Shown here: piece after piece, positions 17,032 to 25,591 of the stretch
Numbering within the stretch: the first letter of the stretch is position 1
Layout of the letters: the number at the start of each line of letters is the position of its first letter
Assembly: GCF_021532625.1 (NCBI RefSeq)
Contig: NZ_JAKGAR010000004.1
Location: 186,001-250,000, forward strand
DNA from: Octadecabacter algicola
GTDB taxonomy: Bacteria > Pseudomonadota > Alphaproteobacteria > Rhodobacterales > Rhodobacteraceae
Direction of reading: 5' to 3'
Length of the DNA stretch: 64,000 nt
Made by a program: the position numbers and the translations under genes
Notes under the pieces: generated by a model
Database searches by the model: none
What the model was told of the DNA's origin: nothing
Seen by the model: only the letters and a program-made list of their open reading frames with translations

Positions 17032-19293
17032 TCAGCCACATTTTGAATGCCCGCAGTCGGAGCACGTCATACAGCCCTCGACCATACGTAGCGTGTATTG
17101 GCCGCAGCTCGGGCAAGCGTTGCCTTTGGGTGTCATCGGAACGACGTCCGCATGCGGGTCTGATTTCAGCCCCATTCCCTCGCCCGCCAAAAAGCCCGTC
17201 GAAACCATGTGCTTTTCAATGACTCCGCCGATCGCGGCAAGAATGGACGGCACATACTTACCCTGCATCCATGCGCCACCACGCGGGTCGAAAACGGCTT
17301 TCAGTTCTTCAACAACAAAGCTCACGTCGCCGCCACGGCGGAACACGGCTGAAATCATCCGCGTTAACGCGACGGTCCACGCAAAGTGTTCCATGTTCTT
17401 GGAATTGATGAACACCTCGAACGGGCGGCTTTGGCCCTGATGCTGGATGTCGTTTACTGTGATATAAATCGCGTGCTCACTATCGGGCCATTTTAGCTTA
17501 TAGGTCTGCCCCGTCAGTTCACCTGGGCGGTCCAGCGGTTCGGTCATGTAGATTACGTCACCGACGTTCTGATCCGCGATCACTTCCGGTTTTGGATCTT
17601 CCGCGACCGACAAAACCGACCCTGTAACCTCATTCGGACGATAAGTCGTACAGCCCTTGCAGCCACTGTCCCATGCTTCCATGTAGACGTCTTTGAAAGA
17701 CTGGAAATCTATGTCTTCTGGTACGTTGATGGTCTTGGAGATTGAGCTGTCGACCCATTTCTGAGCCGCCGCTTGCATGCGGACATGCTCCAGTGCCGGC
17801 AACGTCTGCGCATTGACAAAATAGTCGGGCAATTCGACATCGCCGTGCAGATCACGCCACATCTTGACTGCATAATCCACGACTTCTTCCTCGGTGCGAC
17901 TGCCGTCCTTTTGCAAGACCTTGCGAGTATAAGCATAAGCAAATACCGGCTCGATCCCGCTGGACACATTCCCTGCATAAAGCGAAATCGTCCCAGTTGG
18001 CGCAACGGACGTCAGCAAAGCGTTGCGAATGCCATGTTCGCGAATGGCATCACGCACATCATCATCCATCTGTTTCATATTGCCCGACGCCAAATATTGG
18101 TCCGCATCGAACAACGGGAACGCGCCCTTCTCCTTAGCCAAGTCAACCGACGCCAGATACGCGGCGCGTGCGATCGCTTTCATCCAGACTTCCGTCTGAC
18201 GCGCCGCTTCTTCCGATCCATAGCGCAAGCCCACCATCAGCAAAGCATCCGCAAGACCCGTAACGCCAAGCCCGATCCGTCGCTTTGCAGCGGCTTCTTT
18301 TGCCTGCGCCTCGAGCGGGAACTTTGACGCATCAACCACGTTATCCATCATGCGAACGGCTGTTGCGACCAACTCTGTCAGCTCGTCTTCTTTGACCTGT
18401 GCGGCCTCTTCGAACGGGAAATGCACCAATCGTGCAAGGTTGATCGATCCCAGCAAGCACGCCCCATAAGGTGGCAAAGGCTGTTCACCACAAGGGTTCG
18501 TCGCGGCGATGGTCTCTACATAGTTGAGGTTGTTCATCTCGTTGATACGGTCGATGAAAATAACTCCCGGTTCGGCGTGGCTGTAGGTGGACGACATGAT
18601 GCTGTCCCACAATTCACGCGCTTGAACCGTGCGCACAGTCGCACCGTCCCAGACCAGATCCCAAGGCTGATCGGCCTTTACAGCCTCCATGAACGGGTCC
18701 GTTACAAGGACGGACATATTGAACATCCGCAGTCGTGCCGCATCCGATTTGGCAGTAATAAAATCTTCTACGTCAGGGTGGTCACAGCGCATCGTTGCCA
18801 TCATCGCGCCACGACGCGATCCGGCGGACATGATCGTGCGGCACATCGCGTCCCACACATCCATGAAAGACAGCGGACCAGACGCATCCGCGGCAACACC
18901 TTTAACGACAGCACCTTTGGGGCGAATGGTCGAGAAATCATACCCGATCCCGCCACCCTGCTGCATCGTCAACGCCGCCTCGCGCAGGTTGTCGAAAATG
19001 CCTGACATGGTGTCAGGAATCGTGCCCATGACAAAACAGTTGAACAAGGTGACGGCACGGTCCGTCCCTGCCCCAGCTGTGATACGCCCAGCAGGCAGAT
19101 AACGGAAATCCTCGAGCGCTTTGTAGAACTTCGGCTCCCATTCGCTTGGCTTTTTTTCAACGCTGGCCAAGGATTTTGCGACCCGCGCCCACGTGTCTTC
19201 GACTGTGGCATCAATCGGTGTACCATCACCCTCTTTCAGGCGGTATTTCATGTCCCAGATTTGTTCGGCAATAGGGGCAGCAAAGCGGGTCAT
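17032..19293 (-). CDS. nrdJ: Adenosylcobalamin-dependent ribonucleotide reductase, class II
   Basis: 753 residues. The active-site motif NPCGEQPLPPYGACLLGSINL carries the N-x-C-x-E triad, LTMQQGGGIGYDFS and TGTISLYAGNVSSGIEP are conserved barrel elements, and the C-terminus has a cysteine-rich ribbon (CPSCGQYTLR to CSDCGHSKCG). These identify the B12-dependent reductase that converts ribonucleoside diphosphates to deoxy forms in the cytoplasm without needing oxygen. The gene is monocistronic. A NrdR-like palindrome lies 45 bases upstream. cobU in this window (56.3 kb) fits a B12-dependent lifestyle. Confidence 0.96.
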   Translation of the reverse strand: MTRFAAPIAEQIWDMKYRLKEGDGTPIDATVEDTWARVAKSLASVEKKPSEWEPKFYKALEDFRYLPAGRITAGAGTDRAVTLFNCFVMGTIPDTMSGIFDNLREAALTMQQGGGIGYDFSTIRPKGAVVKGVAADASGPLSFMDVWDAMCRTIMSAGSRRGAMMATMRCDHPDVEDFITAKSDAARLRMFNMSVLVTDPFMEAVKADQPWDLVWDGATVRTVQARELWDSIMSSTYSHAEPGVIFIDRINEMNNLNYVETIAATNPCGEQPLPPYGACLLGSINLARLVHFPFEEAAQVKEDELTELVATAVRMMDNVVDASKFPLEAQAKEAAAKRRIGLGVTGLADALLMVGLRYGSEEAARQTEVWMKAIARAAYLASVDLAKEKGAFPLFDADQYLASGNMKQMDDDVRDAIREHGIRNALLTSVAPTGTISLYAGNVSSGIEPVFAYAYTRKVLQKDGSRTEEEVVDYAVKMWRDLHGDVELPDYFVNAQTLPALEHVRMQAAAQKWVDSSISKTINVPEDIDFQSFKDVYMEAWDSGCKGCTTYRPNEVTGSVLSVAEDPKPEVIADQNVGDVIYMTEPLDRPGELTGQTYKLKWPDSEHAIYITVNDIQHQGQSRPFEVFINSKNMEHFAWTVALTRMISAVFRRGGDVSFVVEELKAVFDPRGGAWMQGKYVPSILAAIGGVIEKHMVSTGFLAGEGMGLKSDPHADVVPMTPKGNACPSCGQYTLRMVEGCMTCSDCGHSKCG

Positions 19294-19337
19294 GGCGGGT
19301 CCTTTGGGATGGTAGCAGAATCATTAAGAAGGTCTTA

Positions 19338-19354
19338 CCCTACCATATGTAGGG
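19338..19354. promoter_or_regulatory. Palindrome between nrdJ and DUF1489 gene, possible NrdR box
   Basis: CCCTAC-CATAT-GTAGGG lies in the 68-base gap between the divergent nrdJ and DUF1489 genes. The form resembles alphaproteobacterial NrdR boxes upstream of nrd genes, but it is a base longer than the usual spacing and only one copy is visible, where NrdR normally uses two. Its right arm merges with the ribosome site (AGGGGGA) of the TTG-started DUF1489 gene. Confidence 0.4.
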
Positions 19355-19361
19355 GGAACTT

Positions 19362-19793
19362 TTGAAGAACATACTTCATTTACAAAAGCTGTCCGTTGGC
19401 ACGGAAAATGTCTCAGATCTCACTCTGTGGCAAGACGAGAAACGTGCCCAAACGGCAGATGGGCTACCACGTCACGTAACCCGAATGTGGCCAAAACGCG
19501 AGACTGAAATCCTTGAAGGTGGGTCAATTTATTGGGTCATAAAAGGGCAGCTTGCCTGCCGCCAAAAAGTGCTGCGCCTTGATGAAGTCATCGGCGCGGA
19601 TGGCATCCGGCGTTGTGCAATTGTACTGGACCCCGAACTCATTCGTGTTGTCCCGACTCTAAAGCGCCCGTTTCAGGGTTGGCGGTACCTTAAACCCGAA
19701 GACGCCCCGATGGATTTACCGCAGGGCCGCGAAGCTGAAGAAGCATTGCCCGAAACGTTGAGCGCGGCGCTTGCGGAGATTGGCGTTCTATAG
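19362..19793 (+). CDS. DUF1489 family protein
   Basis: 143 residues, starting at TTG five bases after an AGGGGGA ribosome site; no ATG start preserves the conserved N-terminus. The motifs HVTRMWPKR, GGSIYWVIKGQ, RQKVLRLDEV, LDPELIRV and PFQGWRYLKPEDAP are the hallmark of DUF1489, a conserved alphaproteobacterial family of unknown function. It is probably cytoplasmic. It is divergent from nrdJ and converges on hisG, with which it shares a hairpin. Confidence 0.9.
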   Translation: MKNILHLQKLSVGTENVSDLTLWQDEKRAQTADGLPRHVTRMWPKRETEILEGGSIYWVIKGQLACRQKVLRLDEVIGADGIRRCAIVLDPELIRVVPTLKRPFQGWRYLKPEDAPMDLPQGREAEEALPETLSAALAEIGVL

Positions 19794-19806
19794 CGTCGCC
19801 ATCGCA

Positions 19807-19836
19807 ACCGGCCGCGCTGAAATAGCGCTAGCCGGT
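19807..19836. terminator. Hairpin shared by DUF1489 gene and hisG
   Basis: ACCGGCCGCGCT at 19807-19818 pairs with AGCGCTAGCCGGT at 19824-19836 apart from a one-base bulge and a mismatch. It lies between the two converging genes and overlaps the last codons of hisG. No strong U-run is seen. Confidence 0.4.
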
Positions 19837-20520
19837 CAGCTTTTCGTCCAACGCCTTAAGCGTATTGCGTTGCTCTTGTGACCACCCATGGCGACGACCG
19901 CGAAACAGCGTCGCTTGGCTCGAGTGGATCATCCCATCGCTGAGAATTTTCAACCCGTTTGCACGCAGGGTCTCTCCGGTCGAGGTAATGTCAGCAACTG
20001 CTTCGGCTGTTTCATTGCGAATGGTGCCTTCAGTGGCGCCTTGGCTGTCGATCAGTTGGTAATCGGCCACCCCGTTTTCGCGCAGAAAATCCCGAACCAG
20101 ACGGTGGTATTTTGTGGCAATCCGCAGGCGGAACCCGTGGTTGGCGCGAAACGCCGCCGCAACGGCATCTAAATCATCCAAGGTATCCACGTCGATCCAA
20201 GCATTCGGCACTGCGATAATCAAATCCGCGCCGCCAAACCCCATCTTCGCAATCTCGACCACACGTTGGTCCCAGCCGGACAGTTTTTCGCGCACAAGGT
20301 CCGATCCCGTCACGCCAAGATGAATGCGTCCAGCATCCAGCTCACGCGGAATTTCACCAGCTGATAGCAATACCAGTTCGATGCCGTCGATTCCTTCGAC
20401 TGCACCGGCATATTCGCGGTCTGATCCGGACTTGCGAAGGATCACACCTCGCGCAGCAAACCAGTCAAAGGTCTTGTCCATTAGCCGCCCCTTAGACGGC
20501 ACACCCAATTTCAACGTCAT
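19828..20520 (-). CDS. hisG: ATP phosphoribosyltransferase, short form
   Basis: 230 residues, the length of short-form HisG, which lacks the C-terminal regulatory domain and needs HisZ. LKLGVPSKGRLMDKTFDWF, the phosphate-binding STGETLRANGLKIL, and the IHLGVTGSDLV segment are typical. It catalyses the first step of histidine synthesis, joining ATP and PRPP. It overlaps hisZ by four bases and is last in hisS-hisZ-hisG, so the catalytic and regulatory subunits are cotranslated. Confidence 0.96.
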   Translation of the reverse strand: MTLKLGVPSKGRLMDKTFDWFAARGVILRKSGSDREYAGAVEGIDGIELVLLSAGEIPRELDAGRIHLGVTGSDLVREKLSGWDQRVVEIAKMGFGGADLIIAVPNAWIDVDTLDDLDAVAAAFRANHGFRLRIATKYHRLVRDFLRENGVADYQLIDSQGATEGTIRNETAEAVADITSTGETLRANGLKILSDGMIHSSQATLFRGRRHGWSQEQRNTLKALDEKLTG

Positions 20521-21605
20521 TGCGCGCCCTCCGCGATGGCCACAAGATCAGGACGGATCACACCGCCAACGGCAGGAACGCCTGTTCCACCGCCAAGCAC
20601 AGTGGTCAGCGCATCATACCGGCCGCCCGTTGCGATAGGTGGTAGGTTTAATTCGGCATCCGCAGCAAAGCCAAAAACGAAACCATCGTAGTATTCCATC
20701 GACGTACGTCCATAAGAGGTCTCAAACGGCAAGGCGTCCACATCAATGCCACGCGCCGCCAATGCGTCCAACCTTTTGGCCAAACCATCAACTGCGACGC
20801 CAATCGACGGCAGATCAACAGAAATATCACGCAAAGCAGTCAAAGCATTCGGCGCGGTTTCCCGCACCTTCAGCAAGGCATCCATCAAATCGCGTTCGAC
20901 GTTTGAAATGGGGTCAGAGGATGCATCATCGCGCAAAGCGTCAATCCGCAGCGCGATTTCAGATTCCGTCCGCAATCCCAGTAGCGGCGGCATTCCAGCC
21001 ATCGGATCCGCCTGTTCCAAAAGTGCTGTGCGGCTTGCAGGAATCGGCATTCGCCCGCCAAAACGGTCCAACAAAGCCTTGAAACGACGCGGCCGCCAAA
21101 GATGACGCATCAACGCCGCACGTCGGCGTTCCGTTGTCGCAAGGCCCTGAACTGCAGCTCGCAAAATTCCAATATCACCAGTCGACGCAGTGACCGGAAG
21201 GTCGCTCAATAGTTCTGAAATCGCCGCGAACACTTCGGCATCTGCGGCGGCAGGATCGGCACCGTCAAAGACTTCATAACCAACCTGCACATACTCGGTA
21301 GGACGGCTTTCATCTTGTTCCTGTTGACGGAACACTTTGCCGACGTAGGTATATCGGGCCGGTTCTGCACCAACTGCCATATGTTGCTGCACAATCGGCA
21401 CGGTAAAGTCTGGCCGCATCATCAGCTCACCGCGCAACGCATCGTGCGTGGTAAAGGCGCGCGCACGGATGTCCTCGCCGTAGAGGTCCAGCAAAGTACC
21501 CGCAGGCTGTAAAACGTCGGCATCCGTTACAACAGCCCCAAGGGCTGCGAACTTATCTTGGTAGGCCCGCGCACGGGTCCATAAGGCTTGGCTGTTTGTG
21601 CTCAC
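20517..21605 (-). CDS. hisZ: ATP phosphoribosyltransferase regulatory subunit
   Basis: 362 residues with a class II aminoacyl-tRNA synthetase-like core ([47 protein letters not shown]) but without an anticodon-binding domain. This is HisZ, the paralogue of HisRS that activates short-form HisG and carries histidine feedback sensitivity. It overlaps hisS upstream and hisG downstream by four bases each. Confidence 0.94.
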   Translation of the reverse strand: MSTNSQALWTRARAYQDKFAALGAVVTDADVLQPAGTLLDLYGEDIRARAFTTHDALRGELMMRPDFTVPIVQQHMAVGAEPARYTYVGKVFRQQEQDESRPTEYVQVGYEVFDGADPAAADAEVFAAISELLSDLPVTASTGDIGILRAAVQGLATTERRRAALMRHLWRPRRFKALLDRFGGRMPIPASRTALLEQADPMAGMPPLLGLRTESEIALRIDALRDDASSDPISNVERDLMDALLKVRETAPNALTALRDISVDLPSIGVAVDGLAKRLDALAARGIDVDALPFETSYGRTSMEYYDGFVFGFAADAELNLPPIATGGRYDALTTVLGGGTGVPAVGGVIRPDLVAIAEGAQ

Positions 21606-23089
21606 TGGCTTTGCTCTTCCAAGAGCGCCTTGATCCGGTCAACCAGATCGGCGCGTGGAATTTCGAACTGTTGCGGACGCTCGCTCCATTCTTCCTGCGA
21701 CGCGGTCTCTGCAATCTTCGCCCCTAGGATCAGATCTTTTACCTGCAACGTCCCTGCCTCCAACTCATCGCCGCCTTGGATGATGGCGATTGGGCTGTTG
21801 CGTTGGTCCGCATATTTCAACTGATTGCCAAAGCTTTTTGGATTACCGAGGTAGACTTCGGCCCGAATGCCCGCATTGCGCAGTTCAGAAACAATCGCCT
21901 GATAATCTGCCATGCGGTGCTTATCCATAACCGTGACCACAACAGGCCCAGTGGTGTCCGTGTCCAGACGACCCTTCATGTGCAAGGCTGCAAGAAGGCG
22001 GTCAACGCCAATAGAAACACCCGTCGCTGGGACTTCTTGGCCGGTGAAGCGTTTCACGAGGTCGTCGTAACGACCACCACCAGCGACAGAACCAAAGGAA
22101 CGCGGACGGCCCTTCTCGTCTTTGATCTCGAACGTCAGTTCCGCTTCGAACACGGGGCCCGTGTAGTAGCCAAGGCCACGCACAACTGATGGATCGATCA
22201 CGATCCGATCAGCACCATAGCCGCCAGCAGCCAAGAGATCGGCCATCTGTCGAAGTTCATCAAGACCTTGCGCTCCGACTACGCTGTTCCGAATTGCATT
22301 TCCCAACATTCCCAAAGTTGACTCTGTATCTACCCCTTTTGCGGTCAGAAACATCAATACAGGTTCCGCCTGAGCGTCGCTCAGGCCCACACCGTCAATG
22401 TAAGCACCAGACGCATCCAGACGCCCCTTGCCCAGCAATTCACGCACGCCACTTTCGCCGACCTTATCAAACTTGTCGATAGTGCGCAGGACGTTGGCTT
22501 TTTGGTCGTCATCAGACAGACCCATGACCTCAAGCACACCGTTCAAAACCTTACGGTTGTTGATGCGCACGACATAGTCACCGCGTTCAATACCAACGGC
22601 CTCAAGCGTATCAGCCAGCATCGCGCAAATCTCTGCATCTGCGGCGACATTGCCAGACCCGACTGTATCGGCATCGCACTGATAGAATTGACGGAACCGA
22701 CCCGGTCCCGGCTTTTCATTGCGCCACACCGGACCCATCGCAAAGCGGCGATAAGGGGTTGGCAAATCATTGCGGTGCTGCGCGAAAACACGGGCCAGTG
22801 GCGCCGTCAGATCATAGCGCAATGCCAGCCAATCGCCGTTGTCATTCTCATCCTCTTCCTGCCACGCGAACACGCCTTCATTCGGGCGGTCCACATCCGG
22901 AAGGAACTTGCCTAGCGCCTCTACGGTTTCAACGGCAGCCGACTCAAGCGCTTCGAACCCGTAGCGATGATAAACCCCAGCGATCACGCGCAACATTTCT
23001 GTACGCTGTGCAACCTCTGCTCCGAAATAATCGCGGAAACCCTTTGGGGTTTGCGCCTTTGGACGTTGGGGTTTTTTCTGCTTGGCCAT
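21602..23089 (-). CDS. hisS: Histidyl-tRNA synthetase
   Basis: 495 residues. Motif 2 [15 protein letters not shown], the histidine-specific [15 protein letters not shown] and motif 3 [15 protein letters not shown] are present, followed by an anticodon-binding domain ending near [15 protein letters not shown]. It charges tRNA-His with histidine. The N-terminus starts [23 protein letters not shown], the usual short basic extension. It is the first gene of hisS-hisZ-hisG, an order typical of Rhodobacterales. Confidence 0.96.
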   Translation of the reverse strand: MAKQKKPQRPKAQTPKGFRDYFGAEVAQRTEMLRVIAGVYHRYGFEALESAAVETVEALGKFLPDVDRPNEGVFAWQEEDENDNGDWLALRYDLTAPLARVFAQHRNDLPTPYRRFAMGPVWRNEKPGPGRFRQFYQCDADTVGSGNVAADAEICAMLADTLEAVGIERGDYVVRINNRKVLNGVLEVMGLSDDDQKANVLRTIDKFDKVGESGVRELLGKGRLDASGAYIDGVGLSDAQAEPVLMFLTAKGVDTESTLGMLGNAIRNSVVGAQGLDELRQMADLLAAGGYGADRIVIDPSVVRGLGYYTGPVFEAELTFEIKDEKGRPRSFGSVAGGGRYDDLVKRFTGQEVPATGVSIGVDRLLAALHMKGRLDTDTTGPVVVTVMDKHRMADYQAIVSELRNAGIRAEVYLGNPKSFGNQLKYADQRNSPIAIIQGGDELEAGTLQVKDLILGAKIAETASQEEWSERPQQFEIPRADLVDRIKALLEEQSQ

Positions 23090-23197
23090 GACAGGCTCCG
23101 CTCGTTGAATAATATCCCCCGCGCTTTACCCCGCCCGCTGCCCCCACGCAACAGCGGGGCCAAGAAAGCGGTTGGCAAATTACCCCAACGCCCCTTA

Positions 23198-23410
23198 ATG
23201 AGCAGTATGAGCGATCAAACACACCTAGAAGAACAACTGGCCCACCTGAACCGCACTGTCGACGATCTGTCAGATATTGTGGCGCGGCAGGAAACGGAAA
23301 TCAGCAAGCTGACGCACCGCGTCAAAATGTTGATGGAGCGCGAAGCCAGCCGCGAGATGGACACGGGCAGTTCCGTGCCCTTGGCCGATCAGCGACCACC
23401 GCACTACTAA
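23198..23410 (+). CDS. slyX: SlyX family protein
   Basis: 70 residues from the ATG at 23198; a second ATG at 23207 gives 67. Heptad-like leucines and isoleucines (LEEQLAHLNRTVDDLSDIV, ISKLTHRVKMLM) form a coiled coil, and the C-terminal PLADQRPPHY is typical of SlyX. Function is unknown. A much longer frame starting at 22967 lies mostly antisense to hisS and is not used. The gene is divergent from hisS and converges on the next lipoprotein gene, six bases apart. Confidence 0.82.
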   Translation: MSSMSDQTHLEEQLAHLNRTVDDLSDIVARQETEISKLTHRVKMLMEREASREMDTGSSVPLADQRPPHY

Positions 23411-23416
23411 ACGGCG

Positions 23417-24298
23417 TTATTCACCGCTCTTGATCGACATCGCGAGCACTTCGCCGTCATGAACCAAGATTTGCGCCCATTGCGTCGGGACAGCACTAAA
23501 CGTGCCACCAAAGAAATTGTAGACGGTGATGAACTGCGTGTTGCGATCCAGACGCGTGCGGCGTTCACCACAAGGCTGACCGCGACCAACCCGACATTCG
23601 CTGGCCTTTAGGGCCTCATAGGCGTTGTCGGTGGTTGTATAGGCGATCCGTTCGTTGCTGGGGCGGTAGCGGACGAATTCGTGGGTTTCGACATCGCCCG
23701 TGACAACAACAGCACCCGTGAACGTACGAACGCAGTCGTCTTTAAAGCCAGTGATATAAAACGGACGCAACCCCGTTGACCCCGGTGACGTGTCGTAAAT
23801 GCGATACCCTGCTGCGGCATCAACCTGACCGCCAAGTTCACGGGGCGGAATTCCGCAAACGCGGGCGATTTGTCCAAATGGAAGGACGGTGCCTGCGTCA
23901 ACATCAGACGCATCAGGGCCCGTGCGTGGGGCCGCGCGATCGGGCGATCTGCGGAAAAGGCCACCAAGGCCTCGTCGCGGTTGTTCTAATTCTGGTTCCG
24001 GCGCTACGGAGACCTCAATCACCTCGGCGTCTTCGGCTCCAACACCTCCAGCGGCGGGTGTGATTTCTGCGTCCTGAAGGGCGGCTTCGACGGCTGCATT
24101 CGTCGGATCATCAGGTTGGCGGTTCAAAAGACGGCCAAACAAGCCGCCGCCTGTGTTGCCTGCCTCAGAGGGGACCTGCGCGACGGATGCCGAACGTTCA
24201 GAAACGGTCACATCGTTCAGCCGCGCTATATCGCGCAGCGGATCACCACATCCCGCCAAGGTGGCGACGACCCCAAAACCCAATAAAATACGGCGCAT
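23417..24298 (-). CDS. Lipoprotein of unknown function
   Basis: 293 residues. A lipoprotein signal with lipobox LAGC (C17) is followed by a low-complexity region rich in A, E, G and P (about residues 30-135), then a more ordered C-terminal domain with cysteines at C148, C192, C242 and C251 that could form disulfides. I recognise it only as a type of hypothetical lipoprotein found in Rhodobacteraceae. It is monocistronic. A CtrA-like TTAA-N7-TTAA site lies 10 bases upstream of the start. Confidence 0.75.
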   Translation of the reverse strand: MRRILLGFGVVATLAGCGDPLRDIARLNDVTVSERSASVAQVPSEAGNTGGGLFGRLLNRQPDDPTNAAVEAALQDAEITPAAGGVGAEDAEVIEVSVAPEPELEQPRRGLGGLFRRSPDRAAPRTGPDASDVDAGTVLPFGQIARVCGIPPRELGGQVDAAAGYRIYDTSPGSTGLRPFYITGFKDDCVRTFTGAVVVTGDVETHEFVRYRPSNERIAYTTTDNAYEALKASECRVGRGQPCGERRTRLDRNTQFITVYNFFGGTFSAVPTQWAQILVHDGEVLAMSIKSGE

Positions 24299-24308
24299 TC
24301 AGCGTCCT

Positions 24309-24323
24309 TTAACCTGTTATTAA
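24309..24323 (-). promoter_or_regulatory. CtrA-like TTAA-N7-TTAA site
   Basis: TTAACCTGTTATTAA at 24309-24323 has the spacing of the alphaproteobacterial CtrA consensus, and another half-site (TTAAC) occurs at 24331. It lies just upstream of the lipoprotein start at 24298, close enough to overlap its promoter. Confidence 0.4.
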
Positions 24324-24496
24324 AGCGTTCTTAACGGATCGCCCTGCATGCGTCTAGATAACCCTCATGGCAGGCAAGGTTTCGCCACTACGCGCTCCGC
24401 CCTCACACAACGCGATCACATTTACGCGCAATGGGTTCCCTTGGCGGCCCAACGCCCTAGTCTTAGGTCAATCGCAGTGCAAACAGTGTGAGAGCC

Positions 24497-24997
24497 ATGA
24501 CACATCTAAAACAGACCCGCCGACGATTCATAGCAAGCGGGACCAGCCTGACAGGTGCTGCTGCCCTAACCGGAACCTTTGGCGTGATGACACCAGCCCA
24601 TGCGCAGACCTTAGCCCCCACTCCTTCAATGCGAGGCGGAGCCAATAACTATCGCCCCGATGCACCCATCGTTGAAAAAATCGGCGGTGGTGGATTTTGG
24701 ATGACAGGGAGCGTGCGCCGAGTAGGTGATGGCGCCCCACTAGAAGGTATTCGTATTCAGGTCTGGGCGCACACCACCGAAGGCCATGAACGAGACCCCC
24801 ACAGCCACGGCGCGACATTGACACAGGCCGACGGGACATTCCGCCTTGAGATGCCGCAGATCGTCCCTGCCTTCGGACAGGCTCATGGCCATCTCGCTTA
24901 TGACAGCGACGAATTCGAGACCGTTTTCCTGCGCCCCATTCTCGAGCGCTCCTCTGACACATCCCTGAACGTGGGTTTCGTTCTCACTCCTGCATGA
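24497..24997 (+). CDS. Tat-exported intradiol dioxygenase-like protein
   Basis: 166 residues. A twin-arginine signal (TRRRFIASGTSLTGAAAL) to about residue 37 is followed by a small beta-rich domain: GSVRRVGDGAPLEGIRIQVWAHTTEGH, TQADGTFRLEMP. This is the core of the intradiol ring-cleavage (protocatechuate/catechol) dioxygenase fold. The usual iron ligands (two Tyr, two His) cannot be placed with confidence, and the protein is short, so it may not be a true ring-cleaving enzyme. The ATG at 24497 is preferred to a GTG at 24488. It overlaps the haem membrane protein gene by four bases, suggesting a shared extracytoplasmic redox role. Confidence 0.7.
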   Translation: MTHLKQTRRRFIASGTSLTGAAALTGTFGVMTPAHAQTLAPTPSMRGGANNYRPDAPIVEKIGGGGFWMTGSVRRVGDGAPLEGIRIQVWAHTTEGHERDPHSHGATLTQADGTFRLEMPQIVPAFGQAHGHLAYDSDEFETVFLRPILERSSDTSLNVGFVLTPA

Positions 24998-25587
24998 CGG
25001 ACCGCAATTCTGCCCGTGTCTGGATTTGGATCGCCCTGATTTCGGTATCGGTTTGGTCCCTGATAGACGCGGCCTCAAGCCCGCTGCTGGCCTACCGCGA
25101 TCCGATCTACATCGCAGCGGGGATCGCAGGCGTTGTCGCTATGATCCTTTTGCTAGCTCAGCCACTTCTCGTCGGGGAGGCTTTGGCGGGGATAAATGGC
25201 CGACCCGCGCGCCGCGTGCACCGCATTTGCGGTGGTGCGTTGATTGCGTCGGTCGTTTTGCACATCGTCGCGCTTTGGCTCACCAGCCCGCCCGATGTGG
25301 TCGACGCGCTCACTTTTAGTTCGCCCACTCCGTTTTCCCTTTGGGGTGTTCTCGCGATGTGGCTATTGATCGCGACGGGCTTTTTTGCGTTTTTGCGTCT
25401 TTGGTGGCGTATCCCGCCTCGTCTGTGGCGGCGGGTACATGGGGCGACAGGGCTGCTGATCGTCTCCTTTAGCGTGGCCCATGCCGTCCTGATTGACGGA
25501 ACCATGGGCACCGCATCTAAGATCACCCTTTGCGCTTTTACGTTGCTGGCGACAGTGATCACTCTGCGCAAACGGCGGATTTTCTAG
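24994..25587 (+). CDS. Ferric reductase-like transmembrane protein
   Basis: 197 residues with about six membrane segments. Histidines suited to bind two b-type haems lie in RRVHRICGG and SVVLHIVAL and in RRVHGATGLL and SVAHAVLI, in the pattern of ferric reductase-like transmembrane domains (as in MsrQ/YedZ). It would pass electrons across the inner membrane. The upstream Tat-exported protein overlaps it by four bases and may be its electron acceptor, by analogy with MsrP-MsrQ; that link is inference. It converges on dnaE with a four-base gap. Confidence 0.82.
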   Translation: MTDRNSARVWIWIALISVSVWSLIDAASSPLLAYRDPIYIAAGIAGVVAMILLLAQPLLVGEALAGINGRPARRVHRICGGALIASVVLHIVALWLTSPPDVVDALTFSSPTPFSLWGVLAMWLLIATGFFAFLRLWWRIPPRLWRRVHGATGLLIVSFSVAHAVLIDGTMGTASKITLCAFTLLATVITLRKRRIF

Positions 25588-25591
25588 GCGC

